64,000 nucleotides of DNA from Heliocidaris erythrogramma (taxonomy: Eukaryota > Echinodermata > Echinoidea > Camarodonta > Echinometridae). Below the pieces are notes generated by a model. It saw nothing but the letters and a program-made list of their open reading frames with translations. It was not told where the DNA came from and made no database searches. The DNA lies in NCBI GenBank assembly GCA_025617745.1, contig CM046858.1, positions 43,349,750 to 43,413,749 of the forward strand. The letters are read 5' to 3'. Shown here in pieces: positions 11,127 through 22,487 of the stretch (its first letter is position 1; every line of letters starts with the position of its first letter). The position numbers and the translations under genes were made by a program.

Positions 11127-11199
11127 GCCCGGTTAGCTCAGTCGGTAGAGCATGGGACTCTTAATCCCAGGGTCGTGGGTTCGAGCCCCACATTGGGCG
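11127..11199 (+). tRNA. tRNA-Lys-CTT: tRNA-Lys(CTT) array copy 15
   Basis: Consensus body; ends a 390-bp unit; 3' flank ATCC, as at copy 8. Confidence 0.96.
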
Positions 11200-11452
11200 A
11201 TCCATTTTACACTTTGCTTGTTACGCATTTTTTATTCACTCTTTAATGTAAAGCAAATTCTTCTACGTAAAATGTTGATAAAGATTCATGGTACCAAAAG
11301 ATATTAAAGTTTTGTTTTTTGTTTTTTGTTTTTGTTTTGTAGAAATATTGTAACAGCGTTAATGAGAGAGGATCAACTCCAGCTATTTCACAGCTGGACT
11401 GGAAAATGTTTGGGAGAACCAGAAAGTTTTTGAAAGAAGAAAGTTGAATTAA

Positions 11453-12088
11453 AGGACAATTAACCCCACATGATATTCTAGATGCGGTATTGTCTGCTAC
11501 GTCTTTCCATGGAGGCTGCCATTTTGTGCATGACACGGATCATTAGGTACCATATGCATTGATAATAGCCTACCTTTACAACAGATACGTCGCTTTGTTC
11601 TGATTTTATTACGATTGTTATTGGTCATGGGCCTAGATAATTGACGACCCATGAGTTCTAATAGCCATCCTGTAATGCAGATTCCTCGCTTTGTTTTGGT
11701 ATTGTTACGATTGTCTCCGTCCTTGACGTCAATTCTCCGTCTCCACGTACAGAAAGTATATTTTTATGAACAAATTAAGACCTTTTAAAAAATATATAAA
11801 ACTAAACTTACATTTCAGAATATGTGACTATATCTAATATATATTTGTCCTCTAAAAATCAATTACAAGTTAACGATGAAGGAAATATTACTTGGGATGA
11901 AAAATATTTTCGTGTACACATAAAGTAATGGCAGCCCCCTTATTATTGCTAGCAGACAATAACTTGGCTGGAAAATAGTGATTTATATCTATATCCTGTG
12001 TTTTTACATGAAATTGCATGTATCAAATAAGAGGCATATACTACACCATTCAAAATAAGCTAGTTCATACGCTGAGGTTAATTTCCCT
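11453..12088. mobile_element. Nested TTAA-flanked MITE in tRNA spacer, copy 2
   Basis: Copy of the 8211-8846 element, TTAA at 11449-11452 and 12089-12092, apparently identical along its length by eye. A difference just outside (GAAAGAAGAAAG here, GAACCAAGAAAG before copy 1) separates the two units. It was amplified with its host unit rather than inserted again. Confidence 0.92.
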
Positions 12089-12140
12089 TTAATGATAAAT
12101 AGAATTACAAATTAAAGTCGCATGAAACGCCGTCATGTCA

Positions 12141-12213
12141 GCCCGGTTAGCTCAGTAGGTAGAGCATGGGACTCTTAATCCCAGGGTCGTGGGTTCGAGC
12201 CCCACATTGGGCG
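12141..12213 (+). tRNA. tRNA-Lys-CTT: tRNA-Lys(CTT) array copy 16, C17A variant
   Basis: D loop reads AGTAGG instead of AGTCGG, a change at a normally variable position, so probably neutral. Ends a 1014-bp unit. Its counterpart, copy 9, lacks the change, so it arose after the duplication. Confidence 0.93.
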
Positions 12214-12514
12214 AACCATTTTACACTTTGCTTGTTACGCATTTTTTATTCATTCTTTAATGTAAAGCAAATTCTTCTACGTAAAATGTTGATAAAGATT
12301 CATGGTACCAAAAGATATTAAAGTTTTGTTTTTTGTTGTTTGTTTTTGTTTTGTTGAAATATTGTAACAGCGTTTTTGAGAGAGGATCAACTCCAGCTAT
12401 TTTACAGCTGGACTGGTAAATGTTTGGGAGAACCAGAAGGTTTTTGAAAGAAGAAAGTTGAATTAATGATAAATAGAATTACAAATTAAAGGCACATGAA
12501 ACGCCGTCATGTAA

Positions 12515-12587
12515 GCCCGGTTAGCTCAGTCGGTAGAGCATGGGACTCTTAATCCCAGGGTCGTGGGTTCGAGCCCCACATTGGGCG
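12515..12587 (+). tRNA. tRNA-Lys-CTT: tRNA-Lys(CTT) array copy 17
   Basis: Consensus body; ends a 374-bp unit; 5' flank TGTAA. Confidence 0.96.
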
Positions 12588-12878
12588 AACCATTTTACAC
12601 TTTGCTTGTTACGCATTTTTTATTCACTCTTTAATGTAAAGCAAATTCTGCTACGTAAAATGTTGATAAAGATTCATGGTACCAAAAGATATTAAAGTTT
12701 TGCAAAACACATGTTTGTTGAAATATTGTAACAGCTTTTTTGAGAGAGGATCAACTCCAGCTATTTTACAGCTGGACTGGTAAATGTTTGGGAGAACCAG
12801 AAGGTTTCTGAAAGAAGAAAGTTGAATTAATGATAAATAGAATTACAAATTAAAGGCACATGAAACGCCGTCATGTAA

Positions 12879-12951
12879 GCCCGGTTAGCTCAGTCGGTAG
12901 AGCATGGGACTCTTAATCCCAGGGTCGTGGGTTCGAGCCCCACATTGGGCG
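12879..12951 (+). tRNA. tRNA-Lys-CTT: tRNA-Lys(CTT) array copy 18
   Basis: Consensus body; ends a 364-bp unit; 5' flank TGTAA. Confidence 0.96.
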
Positions 12952-13252
12952 AACCATTTTACACTTTGCTTGTTACGCATTTTTTATTCACTCTTTAATG
13001 TAAAGCAAATTCTGCTACGTAAAATGTTGATAAAGATTCATGGTACCAAAAGATATTAAAGTTTTGTTTTTTGTTGTTTGTTTTTGTTTTGTTGAAATAT
13101 TGTAACAGCGTTAATGAGAGAGGATCAACTCCAGCTATTTCACAGCTGGACTGGAAAATGTTTGGGAGAACCAAAAGGTTTTTGAAAGAAGAAACCTAAA
13201 TTAATGATAAATAGAATTACAAATTAAAGTCACATGAAACGCCGTCATGTAA

Positions 13253-13325
13253 GCCCGGTTAGCTCAGTCGGTAGAGCATGGGACTCTTAATCCCAGGGTC
13301 GTGGGTTCGAGCCTCACATTGGGCG
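13253..13325 (+). tRNA. tRNA-Lys-CTT: tRNA-Lys(CTT) array copy 19, T-stem variant
   Basis: C62 is T (GCCTCAC), turning a G-C pair of the T stem into a G-U wobble; the fold survives, but the end of the B box is altered. Ends a 374-bp unit. Confidence 0.92.
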
Positions 13326-13604
13326 AACCATTTTACACTTTGCTTGTTACGCATTTTTTATTCACTCTTTAATGTAAAGCAAATTCTGCTACGTAAGATG
13401 TTGATAAAGATTCATGGTACCAAAAGATATTAAAGTTTTGCCCAACACATGTTTGTTTTTTGTTTATGAGAGAGGAACAACTCCAGCTATTTTACAGCTG
13501 GACTGGTAAATGTTTGGGAGAACCAGAAGGTTTTTGAAAGAAGAAAGTTGAATTAATGATAAATAGAATTACAAATTAAAGGCACATGAAACGCCGTCAT
13601 GTCA

Positions 13605-13677
13605 GCCCGGTTAGCTCACTCGGTAGAGCATGGGACTCTTAATCCCAGGGTCGTGGGTTCGAGCCCCACATTGGGCG
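13605..13677 (+). tRNA. tRNA-Lys-CTT: tRNA-Lys(CTT) array copy 20, G15C variant
   Basis: D loop starts ACT instead of AGT. G15 normally forms the Levitt tertiary pair with position 48 and is part of the A box, so this may weaken folding or transcription. Ends a 352-bp unit; 5' flank TGTCA. Confidence 0.9.
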
Positions 13678-13956
13678 AACCATTTTACACTTTGCTTGTT
13701 ACGCATTTTTTATTCACTCTTTAATGTAAAGCAAATTCTGCTACGTAAAATGTTGATAAAGATTCATGGTACCAAAAGATATTAAAGTTTTGCCAAACAC
13801 ATGTTTGTTTTTTGTTTATGAGAGAGGATCAACTCCAGCTATTTTACAGCTGGACTGGTAAATGTTTGGGAGAACCAGAAGGTTTTTGAAAGAAGAAAGT
13901 TGAATTAATGATAAATAGAATTACAAATTAAAGTCGCATGAAACGCCGTCATGTCA

Positions 13957-14029
13957 GCCCGGTTAGCTCAGTCGGTAGAGCATGGGACTCTTAATCCCAG
14001 GGTCGTGGGTTCGAGCCCCACATTGGGCG
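13957..14029 (+). tRNA. tRNA-Lys-CTT: tRNA-Lys(CTT) array copy 21
   Basis: Consensus body; ends a 352-bp unit; 5' flank TGTCA. Confidence 0.96.
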
Positions 14030-14330
14030 AACCATTTTACACTTTGCTTGTTACGCATTTTTTATTCACTCTTTAATGTAAAGCAAATTCTGCTACGTAA
14101 AATGTTGATAAAGATTCATGGTACCAAAAGATATTAAAGTTTTGTTTTTTGTTGTTTGTTTTTGTTTTGTTGAAATATTGTAACAGCGTTTTTGAGAGAG
14201 GATCAACTCCAGCTATTTTACAGCTGGACTGGTAAATGTTTGGGAGAACCAGAAGGTTTTTGAAAGAAGAAAGTTGAATTAATGATAAATAGAATTACAA
14301 ATTAAAGGCACATCAAACGCCGTCATGTAA

Positions 14331-14403
14331 GCCCGGTTAGCTCAGTCGGTAGAGCATGGGACTCTTAATCCCAGGGTCGTGGGTTCGAGCCCCACATTGG
14401 GCG
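14331..14403 (+). tRNA. tRNA-Lys-CTT: tRNA-Lys(CTT) array copy 22
   Basis: Consensus body; ends a 374-bp unit; 5' flank TGTAA. Confidence 0.96.
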
Positions 14404-14720
14404 AACCATTTTACACTTTGTTTGTTACGCATTTTTTATTCACTCTTTAATGTAAAGCAAATTCTGCTACGTAAAATGTTGATAAAGATTCATGGTACCA
14501 AAAGATATTAAAGTTTTGCAAAACACATGTTTGTTTTTTGTTTTTTGTTTTTGTTTTTGTTGAAATATTGTAACAGCGTTTATGAGAGAGGATCAACTCC
14601 AGCTATTTTACAGCTGGACTGGAAAATGTTTGGGAGAACCAGAAGGTTTTTGAAAGAAGAAAGTTGAATTAATGATAAATAGAATTACAAATTAAAGTCG
14701 CATGAAACGCCGTCATGTCA

Positions 14721-14793
14721 GCCCGGTTAGCTCACTCGGTAGAGCATGGGACTCTTAATCCCAGGGTCGTGGGTTCGAGCCCCACATTGGGCG
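14721..14793 (+). tRNA. tRNA-Lys-CTT: tRNA-Lys(CTT) array copy 23, G15C variant
   Basis: Carries ACT in the D loop; ends a 390-bp unit; 3' flank AGCC. Confidence 0.9.
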
Positions 14794-15072
14794 AGCCATT
14801 TTACACTTTGCTTGTTACGCATTTTTTATTCACTCTTTAATGTAAAGCAAATTCTTCTACGTAAGATGTTGATAAAGATTCATGGTACCAAAAGATATTA
14901 AAGTTTTGCCCAACACATGTTTGTTTTTTGTTTATGAGAGAGGATCAACTCCAGCTATTTTACAGCTGGACTGGAAAATGTTTGGGAGAACCAGAAAGTT
15001 TTTGAAAGAAGAAAGTTGAATTAATGATAAATAGAATTACAAATTAAAGTCACATGAAACGCCGTCATGTCA

Positions 15073-15145
15073 GCCCGGTTAGCTCACTCGGTAGAGCATG
15101 GGACTCTTAATCCCAGGGTCGTGGGTTCGAGCCCCACATTGGGCG
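15073..15145 (+). tRNA. tRNA-Lys-CTT: tRNA-Lys(CTT) array copy 24, G15C variant
   Basis: Carries ACT in the D loop; ends a 352-bp unit; 5' flank TGTCA. Confidence 0.9.
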
Positions 15146-15424
15146 AACCATTTTACACTTTGCTTGTTACGCATTTTTTATTCACTCTTTAATGTAAAGC
15201 AAATTCTTCTACGTAAGATGTTGATAAAGATTCATGGTACCAAAAGATATTAAAGTTTTGCCCAACACATGTTTGTTTTTTGTTTATGAGAGAGGATCAA
15301 CTCCAGCTATTTTACAGCTGGACTGGAAAATGTTTGGGAGAACCAGAAAGTTTTTGAAAGAAGAAAGTTGAATTAATGATAAATAGAATTACAAATTAAA
15401 GTCACATGAAACGCCGTCATGTCA

Positions 15425-15497
15425 GCCCGGTTAGCTCACTCGGTAGAGCATGGGACTCTTAATCCCAGGGTCGTGGGTTCGAGCCCCACATTGGGCG
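15425..15497 (+). tRNA. tRNA-Lys-CTT: tRNA-Lys(CTT) array copy 25, G15C variant
   Basis: Carries ACT in the D loop; ends a 352-bp unit almost identical to the one before it. Confidence 0.9.
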
Positions 15498-15776
15498 AAC
15501 CATTTTACACTTTGCTTGTTACGCATTTTTTATTCACTCTTTAATGTAAAGCAAATTCTGCTACGTAAAATGTTGATAAAGATTCATGGTACCAAAAGAT
15601 ATTAAAGTTTTGCCAAACACATGTTTGTTTTTTGTTTATGAGAGAGGATCAACTCCAGCTATTTTACAGCTGGACTGGTAAATGTTTGGGAGAACCAGAA
15701 GGTTTCTGAAAGAAGAAAGTTGAATTAATGATAAATAGAATTACAAATTAAAGTCACATGAAACGCCGTCATGTCA

Positions 15777-15849
15777 GCCCGGTTAGCTCAGTCGGTAGAG
15801 CATGGGACTCTTAATCCCAGGGTCGTGGGTTCGAGCCCCACATTGGGCG
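15777..15849 (+). tRNA. tRNA-Lys-CTT: tRNA-Lys(CTT) array copy 26
   Basis: Consensus body; ends a 352-bp unit; 5' flank TGTCA. Confidence 0.96.
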
Positions 15850-16150
15850 AACCATTTTACACTTTGCTTGTTACGCATTTTTTATTCACTCTTTAATGTA
15901 AAGCAAATTCTGCTACGTAAAATGTTGATAAAGATTCATGGTACCAAAAGATATTAAAGTTTTGTTTTTTGTTGTTTGTTTTTGTTTTGTTGAAATATTG
16001 TAACAGCGTTTATGAGAGAGGATCAACTCCAGCTATTTTACAGCTGGACTGGAAAATGTTTGGGAGAACCAGAAGGTTTTTGAAAGAAGAAAGTTGAATT
16101 AATGATAAATAGAATTACAAATTAAAGGCACATCAAACGCCGTCATGTAA

Positions 16151-16223
16151 GCCCGGTTAGCTCAGTCGGTAGAGCATGGGACTCTTAATCCCAGGGTCGT
16201 GGGTTCGAGCCCCACATTGGGCG
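16151..16223 (+). tRNA. tRNA-Lys-CTT: tRNA-Lys(CTT) array copy 27
   Basis: Consensus body; ends a 374-bp unit; 5' flank TGTAA. Confidence 0.96.
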
Positions 16224-16540
16224 AACCATTTTACACTTTGCTTGTTACGCATTTTTTATTCACTCTTTAATGTAAAGCAAATTCTGCTACGTAAAATGTT
16301 GATAAAGATTCATGGTACCAAAAGATATTAAAGTTTTGCAAAACACATGTTTGTTTTTTGTTTTTTGTTTTTGTTTTTGTTGAAATATTGTAACAGCGTT
16401 TATGAGAGAGGATCAACTCCAGCTATTTTACAGCTGGACTGGAAAATGTTTGGGAGAACCAGAAGGTTTTTGAAAGAAGAAAGTTGAATTAATGATAAAT
16501 AGAATTACAAATTAAAGGCACATGAAACGCCGTCATGTCA

Positions 16541-16613
16541 GCCCGGTTAGCTCAGTCGGTAGAGCATGGGACTCTTAATCCCAGGGTCGTGGGTTCGACC
16601 CCCACATTGGGCG
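16541..16613 (+). tRNA. tRNA-Lys-CTT: tRNA-Lys(CTT) array copy 28, T-loop variant
   Basis: T loop reads TTCGACC (G59C); position 59 is variable in tRNAs and the B box still fits GGTTCGANNCC. Ends a 390-bp unit; 3' flank ATCC. Confidence 0.92.
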
Positions 16614-16930
16614 ATCCATTTTACACTTTGCTTGTTACGCATTTTTTATTCACTCTTTAATGTAAAGCAAATTCTGCTACGTAAAATGTTGATAAAGATT
16701 CATGGTACCAAAAGATATTAAAGTTTTGCAAAACACATGTTTGTTTTTTGTTTTTTGTTTTTGTTTTTGTTGAAATATTGTAACAGCGTTTATGAGAGAG
16801 GATCAACTCCAGCTATTTTACAGCTGGACTGGAAAATGTTTGGGAGAACCAGAAGGTTTTTGAAAGAAGAAAGTTGAATTAATGATAAATAGAATTACAA
16901 ATTAAAGGCACATGAAACGCCGTCATGTAA

Positions 16931-17003
16931 GCCCGGTTAGCTCAGTCGGTAGAGCATGGGACTCTTAATCCCAGGGTCGTGGGTTCGAGCCCCACATTGG
17001 GCG
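16931..17003 (+). tRNA. tRNA-Lys-CTT: tRNA-Lys(CTT) array copy 29
   Basis: Consensus body; ends a 390-bp unit. Confidence 0.96.
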
Positions 17004-17282
17004 AACCATTTTACACTTTGCTTGTTACGCATTTTTTATTCACTCTTTAATGTAAAGCAAATTCTGCTACGTAAAATGTTGATAAAGATTCATGGTACCA
17101 AAAGATATTAAAGTTTTGCCCAACACATGTTTGTTTTTTGTTTATGAGAGAGGATCAACTCCAGCTATTTTACAGCTGGACTGGAAAATGTTTGGGAGAA
17201 CCAGAAAGTTTTTGAAAGAAGAAAGTTGAATTAATGATAAATAGAATTACAAATTAAAGGCACATGAAACGCCGTCATGTAA

Positions 17283-17355
17283 GCCCGGTTAGCTCAGTCG
17301 GTAGAGCATGGGACTCTTAATCCCAGGGTCGTGGGTTCGAGCCCCACATTGGGCG
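17283..17355 (+). tRNA. tRNA-Lys-CTT: tRNA-Lys(CTT) array copy 30
   Basis: Consensus body; ends a 352-bp unit. Confidence 0.96.
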
Positions 17356-17634
17356 AACCATTTTACACTTTGCTTGTTACGCATTTTTTATTCACTCTTT
17401 AATGTAAAGCAAATTCTTCTACGTAAGATGTTGATAAAGATTCATGGTACCAAAAGATATTAAAGTTTTGCCCAACACATGTTTGTTTTTTGTTTATGAG
17501 AGAGGATCAACTCCAGCTATTTTACAGCTGGACTGGAAAATGTTTGGGAGAACCAGAAAGTTTTTGAAAGAAGAAAGTTGAATTAATGATAAATAGAATT
17601 ACAAATTAAAGTCACATGAAACGCCGTCATGTCA

Positions 17635-17707
17635 GCCCGGTTAGCTCACTCGGTAGAGCATGGGACTCTTAATCCCAGGGTCGTGGGTTCGAGCCCCACA
17701 TTGGGCG
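17635..17707 (+). tRNA. tRNA-Lys-CTT: tRNA-Lys(CTT) array copy 31, G15C variant
   Basis: Carries ACT in the D loop; ends a 352-bp unit; 5' flank TGTCA. Confidence 0.9.
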
Positions 17708-17986
17708 AACCATTTTACACTTTGCTTGTTACGCATTTTTTATTCACTCTTTAATGTAAAGCAAATTCTTCTACGTAAGATGTTGATAAAGATTCATGGT
17801 ACCAAAAGATATTAAAGTTTTGCCAAACACATGTTTGTTTTTTGTTTATGAGAGAGGATCAACTCCAGCTATTTTACAGCTGGACTGGTAAATGTTTGGG
17901 AGAACCAGAAGGTTTTTGAAAGAAGAAAGTTGAATTAATGATAAATAGAATTACAAATTAAAGGCACATGAAACGCCGTCATGTAA

Positions 17987-18059
17987 GCCCGGTTAGCTCA
18001 GTCGGTAGAGCATGGGACTCTTAATCCCAGGGTCGTGGGTTCGAGCCCCACATTGGGCG
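17987..18059 (+). tRNA. tRNA-Lys-CTT: tRNA-Lys(CTT) array copy 32
   Basis: Consensus body; ends a 352-bp unit. Confidence 0.96.
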
Positions 18060-18360
18060 AACCATTTTACACTTTGCTTGTTACGCATTTTTTATTCACT
18101 CTTTAATGTAAAGCAAATTCTGCTACGTAAAATGTTGATAAAGATTCATGGTACCAAAAGATATTAAAGTTTTGTTTTTTGTTGTTTGTTTTTGTTTTGT
18201 TGAAATATTGTAACAGCGTTTATGAGAGAGGATCAACTCCAGCTATTTTACAGCTGGACTGGTAAATGTTTGGGAGAACCAGAAGGTTTTTGAAAGAAGA
18301 AAGTTGAATTAATGATAAATAGAATTACAAATTAAAGGCACATCAAACACCGTCATGTAA

Positions 18361-18433
18361 GCCCGGTTAGCTCAGTCGGTAGAGCATGGGACTCTTAATC
18401 CCAGGGTCGTGGGTTCGAGCCCCACATTGGGCG
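18361..18433 (+). tRNA. tRNA-Lys-CTT: tRNA-Lys(CTT) array copy 33
   Basis: Consensus body; ends a 374-bp unit; upstream block reads AAACACCGTC instead of AAACGCCGTC. Confidence 0.96.
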
Positions 18434-18750
18434 AACCATTTTACACTTTGCTTGTTACGCATTTTTTATTCACTCTTTAATGTAAAGCAAATTCTGCTAC
18501 GTAAAATGTTGATAAAGATTCATGGTACCAAAAGATATTAAAGTTTTGCAAAACACATGTTTGTTTTTTGTTTTTTGTTTTTGTTTTTGTTGAAATATTG
18601 TAACAGCGTTTATGAGAGAGGATCAACTCCAGCTATTTTACAGCTGGACTGGTAAATGTTTGGGAGAACCAGAAGGTTTTTGAAAGAAGAAAGTTGAATT
18701 AATGATAAATAGAATTACAAATTAAAGGCGCATGAAACGCCGTCATGTAA

Positions 18751-18823
18751 GCCCGGTTAGCTCAGTCGGTAGAGCATGGGACTCTTAATCCCAGGGTCGT
18801 GGGTTCGAGCCCCACATTGGGCG
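18751..18823 (+). tRNA. tRNA-Lys-CTT: tRNA-Lys(CTT) array copy 34
   Basis: Consensus body; ends a 390-bp unit. Confidence 0.96.
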
Positions 18824-19140
18824 AACCATTTTACACTTTGCTTGTTACGCATTTTTTATTCACTCTTTAATGTAAAGCAAATTCTGCTACGTAAAATGTT
18901 GATAAAGATTCATGGTACCAAAAGATATTAAAGTTTTGCAAAACACATGTTTGTTTTTTGTTTTTTGTTTTTGTTTTTGTTGAAATATTGTAACAGCGTT
19001 TTTGAGAGAGGATCAACTCCAGCTATTTTACAGCTGGACTGGTAAATGTTTGGGAGAACCAGAAGGTTTTTGAAAGAAGAAAGTTGAATTAATGATAAAT
19101 AGAATTACAAATTAAAGGCACATGAAACGCCGTCATGTAA

Positions 19141-19213
19141 GCCCGGTTAGCTCAGTCGGTAGAGCATGGGACTCTTAATCCCAGGGTCGTGGGTTCGAGC
19201 CCCACATTGGGCG
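19141..19213 (+). tRNA. tRNA-Lys-CTT: tRNA-Lys(CTT) array copy 35
   Basis: Consensus body; ends a 390-bp unit. Confidence 0.96.
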
Positions 19214-19492
19214 AACCATTTTACACTTTGCTTGTTACGCATTTTTTATTCACTCTTTAATGTAAAGCAAATTCTGCTACGTAAGATGTTGATAAAGATT
19301 CATGGTACCAAAAGATATTAAAGTTTTGCCCAACACATGTTTGTTTTTTGTTTATGAGAGAGGATCAACTCCAGCTATTTTACAGCTGGACTGGTAAATG
19401 TTTGGGAGAACCAGAAAGTTTCTGAAAGAAGAAAGTTGAATTAATGATAAATAGAATTACAAATTAAAGGCACATGAAACGCCGTCATGTAA

Positions 19493-19565
19493 GCCCGGTT
19501 AGCTCAGTCGGTAGAGCATGGGACTCTTAATCCCAGGGTCGTGGGTTCGAGCCCCACATTGGGCG
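19493..19565 (+). tRNA. tRNA-Lys-CTT: tRNA-Lys(CTT) array copy 36
   Basis: Consensus body; ends a 352-bp unit. Confidence 0.96.
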
Positions 19566-19844
19566 AACCATTTTACACTTTGCTTGTTACGCATTTTTTA
19601 TTCACTCTTTAATGTAAAGCAAATTCTGCTACGTAAAATGTTGATAAAGATTCATGGTACCAAAAGATATTAAAGTTTTGCCCAACACATGTTTGTTTTT
19701 TGTTTATGAGAGAGGATCAACTCCAGCTATTTTACAGCTGGACTGGAAAATGTTTGGGAGAACCAGAAAGTTTTTGAAAGAAGAAAGTTGAATTAATGAT
19801 AAATAGAATTACAAATTAAAGGCACATGAAACGCCGTCATGTAA

Positions 19845-19917
19845 GCCCGGTTAGCTCAGTCGGTAGAGCATGGGACTCTTAATCCCAGGGTCGTGGGTTC
19901 GAGCCCCACATTGGGCG
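19845..19917 (+). tRNA. tRNA-Lys-CTT: tRNA-Lys(CTT) array copy 37
   Basis: Consensus body; ends a 352-bp unit. Confidence 0.96.
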
Positions 19918-20208
19918 AACCATTTTACACTTTGCTTGTTACGCATTTTTTATTCACTCTTTAATGTAAAGCAAATTCTGCTACGTAAGATGTTGATAAA
20001 GATTCATGGTACCAAAAGATATTAAAGTTTTGCAAAACACATGTTTGTTGAAATATTGTAACAGCTTTTTTGAGAGAGGATCAACTCCAGCTATTTTACA
20101 GCTGGACTGGAAAATGTTTGGGAGAACCAGAAGGTTTTTGAAAGAAGAAAGTTGAATTAATGATAAATAGAATTACAAATTAAAGGCACATGAAACGCCG
20201 TCATGTAA

Positions 20209-20281
20209 GCCCGGTTAGCTCAGTCGGTAGAGCATGGGACTCTTAATCCCAGGGTCGTGGGTTCGAGCCCCACATTGGGCG
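20209..20281 (+). tRNA. tRNA-Lys-CTT: tRNA-Lys(CTT) array copy 38
   Basis: Consensus body; ends a 364-bp unit. Confidence 0.96.
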
Positions 20282-20582
20282 AACCATTTTACACTTTGCT
20301 TGTTACGCATTTTTTATTCACTCTTTAATGTAAAGCAAATTCTGCTACGTAAAATGTTGATAAAGATTCATGGTACCAAAAGATATTAAAGTTTTGTTTT
20401 TTGTTGTTTGTTTTTGTTTTGTTGAAATATTGTAACAGCGTTTATGAGAGAGGATCAACTCCAGCTATTTTACAGCTGGACTGGAAAATGTTTGGGAGAA
20501 CCAGAAGGTTTTTGAAAGAAGAAAGTTGAATTAATGATAAATAGAATTACAAATTAAAGGCACATCAAACGCCGTCATGTAA

Positions 20583-20655
20583 GCCCGGTTAGCTCAGTCG
20601 GTAGAGCATGGGACTCTTAATCCCAGGGTCGTGGGTTCGAGCCCCACATTGGGCG
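20583..20655 (+). tRNA. tRNA-Lys-CTT: tRNA-Lys(CTT) array copy 39
   Basis: Consensus body; ends a 374-bp unit. Confidence 0.96.
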
Positions 20656-20972
20656 AACCATTTTACACTTTGCTTGTTACGCATTTTTTATTCACTCTTT
20701 AATGTAAAGCAAATTCTGCTACGTAAAATGTTGATAAAGATTCATGGTACCAAAAGATATTAAAGTTTTGCAAAACACATGTTTGTTTTTTGTTTTTTGT
20801 TTTTGTTTTTGTTGAAATATTGTAACAGCGTTTATGAGAGAGGATCAACTCCAGCTATTTTACAGCTGGACTGGAAAATGTTTGGGAGAACCAGAAGGTT
20901 TTTGAAAGAAGAAAGTTGAATTAATGATAAATAGAATTACAAATTAAAGGCACATGAAACGCCGTCATGTAA

Positions 20973-21045
20973 GCCCGGTTAGCTCAGTCGGTAGAGCATG
21001 GGACTCTTAATCCCAGGGTCGTGGGTTCGAGCCCCACATTGGGCG
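20973..21045 (+). tRNA. tRNA-Lys-CTT: tRNA-Lys(CTT) array copy 40
   Basis: Consensus body; ends a 390-bp unit, the last of that full-length morph until copy 73. Confidence 0.96.
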
Positions 21046-21324
21046 AACCATTTTACACTTTGCTTGTTACGCATTTTTTATTCACTCTTTAATGTAAAGC
21101 AAATTCTGCTACGTAAGATGTTGATAAAGATTCATGGTACCAAAAGATATTAAAGTTTTGCCCAACACATGTTTGTTTTTTGTTTATGAGAGAGGATCAA
21201 CTCCAGCTATTTTACAGCTGGACTGGAAAATGTTTGGGAGAACCAGAAGGTTTCTGAAAGAAGAAAGTTGAATTAATGATAAATAGAATTACAAATTAAA
21301 GGCACATGAAACGCCGTCATGTAA

Positions 21325-21397
21325 GCCCGGTTAGCTCAGTCGGTAGAGCATGGGACTCTTAATCCCAGGGTCGTGGGTTCGAGCCCCACATTGGGCG
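21325..21397 (+). tRNA. tRNA-Lys-CTT: tRNA-Lys(CTT) array copy 41
   Basis: Consensus body; ends a 352-bp unit. Confidence 0.96.
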
Positions 21398-21698
21398 AAC
21401 CATTTTACACTTTGCTTGTTACGCATTTTTTATTCACTCTTTAATGTAAAGCAAATTCTGCTACGTAAAATGTTGATAAAGATTCATGGTACCAAAAGAT
21501 ATTAAAGTTTTGTTTTTTGTTGTTTGTTTTTTTTTTGTTGAAATATTGTAACAGCGTTTTTGAGAGAGGATCAACTCCAGCTATTTTACAGCTGGACTGG
21601 TAAATGTTTGGGAGAACCAGAAGGTTTTTGAAAGAAGAAAGTTGAATTAATGATAAATAGAATTACAAATTAAAGGCACATGAAACGCCGTCATGTAA

Positions 21699-21771
21699 GC
21701 CCGGTTAGCTCAGTCGGTAGAGCATGGGACTCTTAATCCCAGGGTCGTGGGTTCGAGCCCCACATTGGGCG
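21699..21771 (+). tRNA. tRNA-Lys-CTT: tRNA-Lys(CTT) array copy 42
   Basis: Consensus body; ends a 374-bp unit with an uninterrupted T tract (GTTTTTTTTTTG) in its spacer. Confidence 0.96.
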
Positions 21772-22050
21772 AACCATTTTACACTTTGCTTGTTACGCAT
21801 TTTTTATTCACTCTTTAATGTAAAGCAAATTCTGCTACGTAAAATGTTGATAAAGATTCATGGTACCAAAAGATATTAAAGTTTTGCAAAACACATGTTT
21901 GTTTTTTGTTTATGAGAGAGGATCAACTCCAGCTATTTTACAGCTGGACTGGTAAATGTTTGGGAGAACCAGAAAGTTTCTGAAAGAAGAAAGTTGAATT
22001 AATGATAAATAGAATTACAAATTAAAGGCACATGAAACGCCGTCATGTAA

Positions 22051-22123
22051 GCCCGGTTAGCTCAGTCGGTAGAGCATGGGACTCTTAATCCCAGGGTCGT
22101 GGGTTCGAGCCCCACATTGGGCG
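22051..22123 (+). tRNA. tRNA-Lys-CTT: tRNA-Lys(CTT) array copy 43
   Basis: Consensus body; ends a 352-bp unit. Confidence 0.96.
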
Positions 22124-22414
22124 AACCATTTTACACTTTGCTTGTTACGCATTTTTTATTCACTCTTTAATGTAAAGCAAATTCTGCTACGTAAAATGTT
22201 GATAAAGATTCATGGTACCAAAAGATATTAAAGTTTTGCAAAACACATGTTTGTTGAAATATTGTAACAGCTTTTTTGAGAGAGGATCAACTCCAGCTAT
22301 TTTACAGCTGGACTGGTAAATGTTTGGGAGAACCAGAAGGTTTTTGAAAGAAGAAAGTTGAATTAATGATAAATAGAATTACAAATTAAAGGCACATGAA
22401 ACGCCGTCATGTAA

Positions 22415-22487
22415 GCCCGGTTAGCTCAGTCGGTAGAGCATGGGACTCTTAATCCCAGGGTCGTGGGTTCGAGCCCCACATTGGGCG
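22415..22487 (+). tRNA. tRNA-Lys-CTT: tRNA-Lys(CTT) array copy 44
   Basis: Consensus body; ends a 364-bp unit and opens the 364-rich middle block. Confidence 0.96.

Larger units (their letters stand above)
10810..13040. repeat. Segmental duplication inside array, block 2
   Basis: Second copy of the 390-1014-374-364 unit series seen at 7568-9800. It includes the second copy of the nested transposon at the identical position in its unit. The blocks are separated by about 1 kb of other units. Confidence 0.75.
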
